From JBHPHA01 sp042569905 (GTDB taxonomy: Bacteria; Patescibacteriota; Minisyncoccia; Moranbacterales; UBA9337), in the NCBI GenBank assembly GCA_042569905.1, contig JBHPHA010000029.1:1-9498 (forward strand): a DNA stretch of 9,498 nt, in the 5' to 3' direction. The position numbers were made by a program, and so were the translations under genes. Shown here piece after piece: positions 1 through 4,484 of this stretch (within the stretch, counting starts at the first letter, position 1; the number at the start of each line of letters is the position of its first letter). The notes under the pieces are model-generated. The model was not told the origin of the DNA. It saw only the letters and a list, made by a program, of their open reading frames with translations, and did not search any database.

Positions 1-48
1 ATATGGAGCCCGGATAGTTCTTTATAATGGTGAGCGAGATAACTTCAA
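1..48. repeat. Inverted copy of 431-478 at the left end
   Basis: Bases 1-48 are the exact reverse complement of 431-478, inside the unknown convergent gene; identity stops at base 49. The 382 bp between the copies hold the thrS 3' end and two terminators. Read on the + strand these 48 bases encode residues of the unknown protein (frame 2: YGARIVLYNGERDNF). They join the thrS tail with no gene boundary, so this looks like a foldback chimera at the contig end and not a natural repeat. Confidence 0.95.
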
Positions 49-285
49 AAAGATCTTTCAGAGTCTGGAGTTAGGGCTGAATTAAACAATAGAGATGAGA
101 GTCTTGGAAAAAGAATCAGAGAAGAAGAAAAGCAAAAGGTTCCGTATATTCTTGTTATTGGTGAAAAGGAAAAAGAAGACAACACCGTTGCACTTAGAAA
201 AAGAGGAGAAAAAAACAAGCAAGAGATACTTAAATTTGAAGAATTTAAAGAAAAAATCTTAAAAGAAATAAAAGAGCGAAAATAA
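49..285 (+). CDS. thrS: Threonyl-tRNA synthetase, C-terminal fragment (anticodon-binding domain)
   Basis: This is the 3' end of a ThrRS gene: 78 codons open from the junction at 48/49 to a TAA at 283-285. The protein contains GVRAELNNRDESLGKRIRE, then KVPYILVIGEKE and VALRKRGE. These are the conserved strands and helices of the class IIa anticodon-binding domain, which grips the anticodon of tRNA-Thr. The fragment has no start codon of its own, and upstream in frame there is a stop at 25-27 inside the inverted repeat. It supplies almost exactly what the thrS copy at 2162-3667 lacks: that copy breaks off at VPVSEK, and by comparison with ThrRS families only about 10-13 residues are missing between the two pieces. 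I therefore take it to be the true tail of the same gene, placed here in inverted orientation by a chimeric join. A perfect terminator follows directly, as expected for the end of a transcription unit. Confidence 0.9.
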   Translation, partial: KDLSESGVRAELNNRDESLGKRIREEEKQKVPYILVIGEKEKEDNTVALRKRGEKNKQEILKFEEFKEKILKEIKERK

Positions 286-291
286 TATCAC

Positions 292-321
292 AAAAAACCA
301 CCTCGATCGAGGTGGTTTTTT
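292..321 (+). terminator. Intrinsic terminator after thrS, probably bidirectional
   Basis: This is a perfect 30-bp palindrome with arms at 292-306 and 307-321. The stem core is CCACCTCGA/TCGAGGTGG, flanked by A6 on the left and T6 on the right. It starts 6 bases after the thrS stop. Because both sides carry the A/T run, it can end transcription from either strand. Confidence 0.9.
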
Positions 322-331
322 AGAAAACTAA

Positions 332-365
332 AAAAGGTATTGAAAACATTATTTCAATACCTTTT
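332..365 (-). terminator. Intrinsic terminator after the unknown convergent gene
   Basis: This is a perfect 14-bp stem (332-345 with 352-365) and a 6-base loop ACATTA. The core is GGTATTGAAA/TTTCAATACC, with A/T runs on both sides. It lies 10 bp beyond the stop of the minus-strand gene at 376. Together with 292-321 it insulates two convergent genes. Confidence 0.8.
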
Positions 366-375
366 GCTTTATATG

Positions 376-837
376 CTACATAAAATATTCCTTAAGGGCT
401 ATTTTTAACTTAGATACAGACCTAAACCCCTTGAAGTTATCTCGCTCACCATTATAAAGAACTATCCGGGCTCCATATTCCATACCATTCTTATCATAAA
501 AAATGAGTATTCTCCTTATACTATCACACGACCCCCCTTTTTTTTTGCTTCTTACTAATGAAGATCTAAGGAATTTATCTAGATGATTTTTTTCATGCTC
601 AACTAAATTATCAGGAAATTTTATCTTCACGCCCCTGATAGATTTATGAAATCTTAGCTCACAAAATAGCTTATGAGGAAGACCAGGACGCATTTCAATT
701 ACATACCTGCTCTTTAATAAGTAAACATTTCTTATTCCTTTAGGAAAAGATATTGATAGCTTGCCATCTCTAATAATGCCTCTCTCAAGAATTTTCTTCG
801 CGATTGATTCATCCTTAACAAATTCCAGTAAAATAGG
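376..837 (-). CDS. Unknown protein, 5'-truncated at a chimeric junction
   Basis: The family is not recognised. A minus-strand frame ending in TAG at 376-378 stays open for 153 codons, up to the junction with the thrS fragment near 833-838. There an in-frame TGA (838-840) is created by foreign sequence, so the true 5' end is lost. The first ATG in the frame is at 691-693, giving 105 residues, but the frame upstream of it reads like protein (LLEFVKDESIAKKILERGI), so that ATG is probably internal. The protein is basic and mixed alpha/beta in look, with a lysine-glycine patch SKKKGGS coded by an A9G6 run. I see no signal peptide or membrane segment. It is convergent with the thrS tail and shares the terminator pair at 292-365. 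Bases 431-478 of this gene recur inverted at the window start. Confidence 0.6.
   Translation of the reverse strand, partial: PILLEFVKDESIAKKILERGIIRDGKLSISFPKGIRNVYLLKSRYVIEMRPGLPHKLFCELRFHKSIRGVKIKFPDNLVEHEKNHLDKFLRSSLVRSKKKGGSCDSIRRILIFYDKNGMEYGARIVLYNGERDNFKGFRSVSKLKIALKEYFM
532..546 (-). other. A9G6 homopolymer run inside the unknown gene
   Basis: The minus strand reads AAAAAAAAAGGGGGG inside the coding frame (the + strand is C6 then T9). It codes for KKKGG. Such adjoining homopolymers are prone to polymerase slippage and to sequencing errors, so the frame across this site deserves care. Both sides of the run read as plausible protein in the same frame. Confidence 0.7.
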
Positions 838-1205
838 TCAACAAAACCTCCAGTTTTATACACTGAAACAGTTTCATTTCCTTCTTTCTGAAGATCTTTA
901 ATTAACTCAACTTTGTAGTGTTGGGATATTTTTTCGAAATGCTCAATAGCACTTTCAATCGAAATTTCTTCTTTTTCAAAAGAATGATTGGCTTTAACAA
1001 TTTCTCTCATTTTTTCTTCAAGTATTTCAAGGTCCTCTGGAATAAGTGTTCTAGGAAGCATGAAGTCATAGTAGAATCCATTTTCAGTTGCAGGACCCGT
1101 TCCAAATTTTGTCTCTGGAAACATTTCCAAGACTGCTGCAGCAAGAGCGTGAGCAGTGGAATGACGTAGGATTTCTTGTTTGTCTAATTTTTTTTCTTCA
1201 CTCAT
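834..1205 (-). pseudogene. thrS: Threonyl-tRNA synthetase, N-terminal fragment (duplicate)
   Basis: These are the first 124 codons of ThrRS, identical to the start of the gene at 3667. They carry the first half of the editing domain, including the HSTAH motif (H15, H19), and stop just before the second half of the editing site (CSGPH). After FVDL the frame runs out of thrS into foreign sequence and continues for 33 unrelated codons to a chance stop at 732. The fragment has no catalytic core and cannot charge tRNA. It belongs to the left copy of the 1330-bp repeat and is most simply a chimera product. Confidence 0.9.
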
Positions 1206-1469
1206 ATTATTGTTTAGGTAATTAATTGGTAAATTAGTATTTTTTCTATTATCTACTTCTGAGGTTTATTTGTAAATTTGTAAATTTGTAATTCGTATAT
1301 AAAAAAACGCCAAAATAAAATCAAAAAATAATTACTAGGATCCTATATTAAATAGGACGGTTCCACCTAGTTTCCCGATTTTATTTGGGCGCTCTTTTAA
1401 GCTGTCTTGCCAGCTAACCACACAAGCTCCACGATTAGTTAGATCGTTTCAGCACTTGATTAATTTGTT
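1206..1469 (-). promoter_or_regulatory. thrS T-box leader (duplicate copy)
   Basis: This is identical to the leader at 3668-3931. The antiterminator lies at 1334-1371, the long outer stem pairs 1377-1391 with 1308-1322, and its T7 tail is at 1301-1307. Details are given under the right copy. In this copy the leader would drive only a broken thrS. Confidence 0.8.
1269..1292. repeat. 8-bp tandem repeat x3 in the thrS leader (duplicate copy)
   Basis: Period-8 run TTTGTAAA, TTTGTAAA, TTTGTAAT. It is the same as 3731-3754. Confidence 0.8.
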
Positions 1470-1503
1470 ACATATAGTATAATACATGGATACAAAAAAG
1501 CAA
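1456..1503. promoter_or_regulatory. Overlapping divergent promoters (duplicate copy)
   Basis: + strand: TTGATT at 1456-1461, 16-bp spacer, TATAAT at 1478-1483. - strand: TTGCTT at 1498-1503, 16-bp spacer, TATACT at 1476-1481. This is the same arrangement as 3918-3965. Confidence 0.65.
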
Positions 1504-1552
1504 GTTGCTTAGTTCTTTTTAACAAAATCAAATAAAGCGGGAGAGCTTACTG

Positions 1553-1978
1553 ATGATAAAGATTATTTTTTCGTGCTTTTCTTGTGGTAGAGATTTGAGT
1601 TTAGGAAAGGTTGGTGCAATTGTAACATGTGGTCATTGCGGCGATAAGTTTGTTATTAATACGCATAGCTTTTTGAGAGAGAAGTTGAAAAATAGGTGTG
1701 AAGTTCAATTGTCTTGTTCGAAAAGAAAAGACTGTGCGTCTATATGTATTAAGATACGTACGGAAAAAAGAAAACCTTTTTTTAAGACCTTAGCAGAAGC
1801 TAATAATTCAAGAAAGATAATCTCCGACCACTATAATGGTCGATTAATCATTATAGTTGAGAAAGGTATCGATGATAAATGCTCAGATTGCTTTTTCAAA
1901 ACAGGGTGTGGTTTTTCAATTGAAACATTCCGCAAAAAAGCAAAACACTCTAGTGAGATACAGGGAATGAAAATTTGA
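1553..1978 (+). CDS. Cysteine-rich zinc-ribbon-like small protein (duplicate copy)
   Basis: This 141-residue protein is identical to the one at 4015-4440, with the same GGGAGAG ribosome-binding site (1539-1545), promoter and terminator. It has eleven cysteines, with a CxxC-x14-CxxC pair at residues 8-29. The reading frame is complete in this copy, so both would be expressed if the duplication were real. Since the flanks of this copy are chimeric, I treat it as a false duplicate of the gene at 4015. Function and motifs are described there. Confidence 0.75.
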   Translation: MIKIIFSCFSCGRDLSLGKVGAIVTCGHCGDKFVINTHSFLREKLKNRCEVQLSCSKRKDCASICIKIRTEKRKPFFKTLAEANNSRKIISDHYNGRLIIIVEKGIDDKCSDCFFKTGCGFSIETFRKKAKHSSEIQGMKI

Positions 1979-1992
1979 AATATAAAAAATAG

Positions 1993-2022
1993 ACGGGAAC
2001 CTAAAAAGGATCCCGTTTTTTT
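1993..2022 (+). terminator. Terminator after the Cys-rich gene (duplicate copy)
   Basis: Stem 1993-2001 with 2008-2016 (ACGGGAACC/GGATCCCGT, one A-A mismatch), loop TAAAAA, then a T run. It is identical to 4455-4484. Confidence 0.85.
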
Positions 2023-2162
2023 ATTGTATTGAATTTTCTCCGAGCAGTGCTTTTATTTTATTTAACACATCTTGATTAGCATCTATACTGTAGTTTGTTT
2101 CAATTAAGTTACTACCTAGATGGATGAATATTTTTGTTTCTCCAAATTTACAAGATTCTAAT
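2021..2162 (-). pseudogene. dnaE: dnaE 3'-end fragment fused in frame to thrS
   Basis: These are the last 46 codons of dnaE (from LESCKFGETK to the end LLGENSIQ) and its TAA, identical to 4483-4624. Here they follow codon 502 of thrS in frame instead of the rest of dnaE. The thrS side reads GTATCTGAAAAA and the true dnaE side TTATCTGAAACA, so the join falls at the shared TATCTGAAA. It is the product of a join between two genes that lie 2.46 kb apart, not a functional ThrRS domain. Confidence 0.9.
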
Positions 2163-3667
2163 TTTTCAGATACTGGAACAATTGAAGTTTGAACAGGGGA
2201 TAACCAAGTTGGGAATGCTCCAGCGAAGTGTTCAATTAGGAGCATTAGGAATCTCTCGTAAGATCCTAGTATTGCCCTATGAACCATAACTGGAGTTTCT
2301 TTTTCTCCTTTGTCATTGGTATATTCAAGTTCAAATCTCTGCGGAGTTGCGAAATCAAGCTGAACTGTTGGGATTTGAATTTCTCTTCCCATTGCATCTT
2401 TGAACATGAAATCAAGTTTTGGCCCATATAGTGCGGCTTCACCTTCGCATTTTTTTGCATCTAATTTCATTTCGTCAGAAATTTCTTGAAGCATTTCTTC
2501 ACATTTATCCCAATCTTTTGAGTCCCCAATGTATTTTTCAGGATGATTGTAGTCTCTTACTGAAAGAGAAACCCAGTGATTTTCCCACAGACCAATTGAT
2601 GAATAAAAGTCTTTGATAATTTCTATTACGTTTTTCACCTCATCTTTAACTTGATCGACTCTGCAGAATGAATGACCATCCTCAACTGTAATCGCAATCA
2701 CTCTATTTAGACCTCCAATTTCTCCAGGTTTTTCGGCCCGATACTGGCTTGATGACTCCATATATCTAATTGGAAGATCTTTATAAGATCTTGGCTTTGA
2801 TGCATAGATTTGTGTTTGATGAGGACATTGAACCGGTCTTAGAACATAATCTTGTTTGTGTTTTGATGTTACATGAAAAAGCTCATCACCGAATTTATCT
2901 CTATGTCCTGATGTTGAGTATAAGTCGATTTTCGCCAAATGAGGAGTGCTTACTTTCTGAAATCCACGTTTTCTGCAAACATCCTCAATATGTTTTTGTA
3001 ATTCATCTTTAATAATAGTTCCTTTTGGTGTGAATAGCGGAAGCCCTGGTCCGACACGATTAGAGAAGGTGAAGAGGTCTAATTCTTTACCGAGTTTTCT
3101 ATGGTCTCTTTTTTTTGCTTCCTCAACTCGATTCAAATAGTCCTTTAATCCTTTTTTGTCAGCAAAGACTACTCCGTAAATTCTTTGCATCTGATCATTG
3201 TTTTCGTTTGCTCTCCAATACGCCCCAGATATTTTTGTAAGCTTGAAGGCTGTGAAGTTTATTTCTCCAGTTGAGTCAAGGTGTGGGCCGCTGCATAGGT
3301 CAACAAAACCTCCAGTTTTATACACTGAAACAGTTTCATTTCCTTCTTTCTGAAGATCTTTAATTAACTCAACTTTGTAGTGTTGGGATATTTTTTCGAA
3401 ATGCTCAATAGCACTTTCAATCGAAATTTCTTCTTTTTCAAAAGAATGATTGGCTTTAACAATTTCTCTCATTTTTTCTTCAAGTATTTCAAGGTCCTCT
3501 GGAATAAGTGTTCTAGGAAGCATGAAGTCATAGTAGAATCCATTTTCAGTTGCAGGACCCGTTCCAAATTTTGTCTCTGGAAACATTTCCAAGACTGCTG
3601 CAGCAAGAGCGTGAGCAGTGGAATGACGTAGGATTTCTTGTTTGTCTAATTTTTTTTCTTCACTCAT
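2021..3667 (-). CDS. thrS: Threonyl-tRNA synthetase lacking TGS domain, C-terminus replaced by dnaE tail
   Basis: ThrRS charges tRNA-Thr with threonine in the cytosol. Residues 1-502 are genuine. The editing domain has HSTAH (H15, H19) and CSGPH (C125, H129), which clear mischarged Ser-tRNA. The class II core has R310 in motif 2 and the zinc ligands C281 (QCPH), H332 (DGHSFC) and H463 (VHRAILGS), which select threonine. Compared with E. coli ThrRS (642 residues), the roughly 60-residue TGS domain is absent. The frame then switches at VPVSEK to 46 residues of DnaE, so the anticodon-binding domain is missing; it appears at 49-285. The ATG at 3665-3667 follows an AU-rich leader with no Shine-Dalgarno sequence. 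Expression is probably under a T-box. The true gene is probably intact in the genome; the break is likely a chimera. Confidence 0.9.
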   Translation of the reverse strand: MSEEKKLDKQEILRHSTAHALAAAVLEMFPETKFGTGPATENGFYYDFMLPRTLIPEDLEILEEKMREIVKANHSFEKEEISIESAIEHFEKISQHYKVELIKDLQKEGNETVSVYKTGGFVDLCSGPHLDSTGEINFTAFKLTKISGAYWRANENNDQMQRIYGVVFADKKGLKDYLNRVEEAKKRDHRKLGKELDLFTFSNRVGPGLPLFTPKGTIIKDELQKHIEDVCRKRGFQKVSTPHLAKIDLYSTSGHRDKFGDELFHVTSKHKQDYVLRPVQCPHQTQIYASKPRSYKDLPIRYMESSSQYRAEKPGEIGGLNRVIAITVEDGHSFCRVDQVKDEVKNVIEIIKDFYSSIGLWENHWVSLSVRDYNHPEKYIGDSKDWDKCEEMLQEISDEMKLDAKKCEGEAALYGPKLDFMFKDAMGREIQIPTVQLDFATPQRFELEYTNDKGEKETPVMVHRAILGSYERFLMLLIEHFAGAFPTWLSPVQTSIVPVSEKLESCKFGETKIFIHLGSNLIETNYSIDANQDVLNKIKALLGENSIQ

Positions 3668-3931
3668 ATTATTGTTTAGGTAATTAATTGGTAAATTAGT
3701 ATTTTTTCTATTATCTACTTCTGAGGTTTATTTGTAAATTTGTAAATTTGTAATTCGTATATAAAAAAACGCCAAAATAAAATCAAAAAATAATTACTAG
3801 GATCCTATATTAAATAGGACGGTTCCACCTAGTTTCCCGATTTTATTTGGGCGCTCTTTTAAGCTGTCTTGCCAGCTAACCACACAAGCTCCACGATTAG
3901 TTAGATCGTTTCAGCACTTGATTAATTTGTT
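3668..3931 (-). promoter_or_regulatory. T-box riboswitch leader of thrS
   Basis: The leader runs about 260 nt from the predicted start of transcription to the thrS ATG. The antiterminator (3796-3833) is textbook: helix A1 ACUAGG/CCUAGU, a 7-base bulge UGGAACC, helix A2 GUCCUAU/AUAGGAU, loop UUAAU. UGGA in the bulge would pair with an uncharged tRNA ending UCCA. Charged tRNA cannot bind, so thrS would be switched on by threonine starvation. A 15-base stem (3839-3853 with 3770-3784, one C-T mismatch) followed by T7 (3763-3769) looks like the terminator, but it encloses the antiterminator. Upstream only about 80 nt remain. They fold as a short hairpin (CAAG-ug-CU/AGCUUG, then ACGAU/AUCGU around loop CUAACUA) and a second one (AGCUG/CAGCU). 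I cannot assign a classical Stem I or a certain specifier codon; ACU in the 7-base loop is only a candidate. Confidence 0.8.
3731..3754. repeat. 8-bp tandem repeat x3 in the thrS leader
   Basis: Period-8 run TTTGTAAA, TTTGTAAA, TTTGTAAT. In the leader RNA it reads as unstructured ACAAAUUU units between the terminator T-run and the start codon. Its role is unknown; it may simply keep the ribosome-landing region single-stranded. Confidence 0.75.
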
Positions 3932-3945
3932 ACATATAGTATAAT
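3918..3945 (+). promoter_or_regulatory. Promoter of the Cys-rich gene
   Basis: TTGATT at 3918-3923, 16-bp spacer, perfect TATAAT at 3940-3945. Predicted start of transcription is near 3952, about 60 nt ahead of the ATG. The -10 overlaps the -10 of the opposing thrS promoter. Confidence 0.65.
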
Positions 3946-3965
3946 ACATGGATACAAAAAAGCAA
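3938..3965 (-). promoter_or_regulatory. Promoter of thrS
   Basis: On the minus strand: TTGCTT (3960-3965), 16-bp spacer, TATACT (3938-3943). Predicted start of transcription is near 3931, which fits a T-box leader of about 260 nt. Confidence 0.6.
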
Positions 3966-4000
3966 GTTGCTTAGTTCTTTTTAACAAAATCAAATAAAGC

Positions 4001-4007
4001 GGGAGAG
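4001..4007 (+). promoter_or_regulatory. Ribosome-binding site of the Cys-rich gene
   Basis: GGGAGAG ends 7 bases before the ATG at 4015. This is one of only two good Shine-Dalgarno sequences in the window, and it supports that start. Confidence 0.7.
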
Positions 4008-4014
4008 CTTACTG

Positions 4015-4440
4015 ATGATAAAGATTATTTTTTCGTGCTTTTCTTGTGGTAGAGATTTGAGTTTAGGAAAGGTTGGTGCAATTGTAACATGTGGTCATTG
4101 CGGCGATAAGTTTGTTATTAATACGCATAGCTTTTTGAGAGAGAAGTTGAAAAATAGGTGTGAAGTTCAATTGTCTTGTTCGAAAAGAAAAGACTGTGCG
4201 TCTATATGTATTAAGATACGTACGGAAAAAAGAAAACCTTTTTTTAAGACCTTAGCAGAAGCTAATAATTCAAGAAAGATAATCTCCGACCACTATAATG
4301 GTCGATTAATCATTATAGTTGAGAAAGGTATCGATGATAAATGCTCAGATTGCTTTTTCAAAACAGGGTGTGGTTTTTCAATTGAAACATTCCGCAAAAA
4401 AGCAAAACACTCTAGTGAGATACAGGGAATGAAAATTTGA
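4015..4440 (+). CDS. Cysteine-rich zinc-ribbon-like small protein, function unknown
   Basis: This 141-residue protein is not recognised as a named family. Residues 8-29 form CxxC-x14-CxxC (C8, C11, C26, C29, with CGHC at the second pair), the pattern of a four-cysteine zinc ribbon. Seven more cysteines follow in two groups: C49, C55, C61, C65 and C110, C113, C119. Eleven cysteines in 141 residues suggest one or more further metal sites. The middle is rich in Lys/Arg, which would suit nucleic-acid or ribosome contact (inference). No signal peptide or membrane segment is seen, so a cytosolic place is likely. It has its own promoter, Shine-Dalgarno sequence and terminator, is divergent from thrS with overlapping -10 boxes, and is convergent with dnaE, 42 bp from its stop. 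The gene ends with TGA. An identical copy lies at 1553-1978. Confidence 0.8.
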   Translation: MIKIIFSCFSCGRDLSLGKVGAIVTCGHCGDKFVINTHSFLREKLKNRCEVQLSCSKRKDCASICIKIRTEKRKPFFKTLAEANNSRKIISDHYNGRLIIIVEKGIDDKCSDCFFKTGCGFSIETFRKKAKHSSEIQGMKI

Positions 4441-4454
4441 AATATAAAAAATAG

Positions 4455-4484
4455 ACGGGAACCTAAAAAGGATCCCGTTTTTTT
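4455..4484 (+). terminator. Terminator between the Cys-rich gene and dnaE
   Basis: Stem 4455-4463 with 4470-4478 (ACGGGAACC/GGATCCCGT, one A-A mismatch), loop TAAAAA, T6 tail at 4479-4484 that overlaps the dnaE stop codon on the other strand. The minus-strand side is followed by a looser T-rich stretch, so it may also serve dnaE. Confidence 0.85.

Larger units (their letters stand above)
833..2162. repeat. 1330-bp direct repeat, left copy
   Basis: The sequence is identical to 3295-4624 at a constant offset of 2462 as far as I can check by eye. It contains the first 124 codons of thrS, the thrS leader, the Cys-rich gene and the last 46 codons of dnaE. The left edge joins unrelated coding sequence (832/833). 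The right edge joins thrS codons (2162/2163). So 833-4624 is one full 2462-bp unit (2163-4624) preceded by a partial unit. Neither edge carries terminal inverted repeats, a transposase or a target duplication. Confidence 0.95.

Noticed and set aside
918..1169. 83-residue plus-strand open frame (also at 3380-3631)
   Set aside because: It is antisense to thrS, low in complexity (runs of F), and has no RBS; a shadow frame.
732..1205. 157-residue minus-strand open frame as a separate protein
   Set aside because: Its first 124 residues are the thrS start; the remaining 33 are an out-of-frame reading of the unknown gene beyond the chimeric junction.
833..2162. Composite transposon or insertion sequence
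   Set aside because: There is no transposase, terminal inverted repeat or target duplication at either edge.
2770..3012. 80-residue plus-strand open frame
   Set aside because: It is antisense to the conserved catalytic core of thrS.
3880..3920. tRNA-like hairpin in the thrS leader (5-bp stem, 7-base loop)
   Set aside because: There is no acceptor stem or T arm around it; it fits better as part of the T-box leader.
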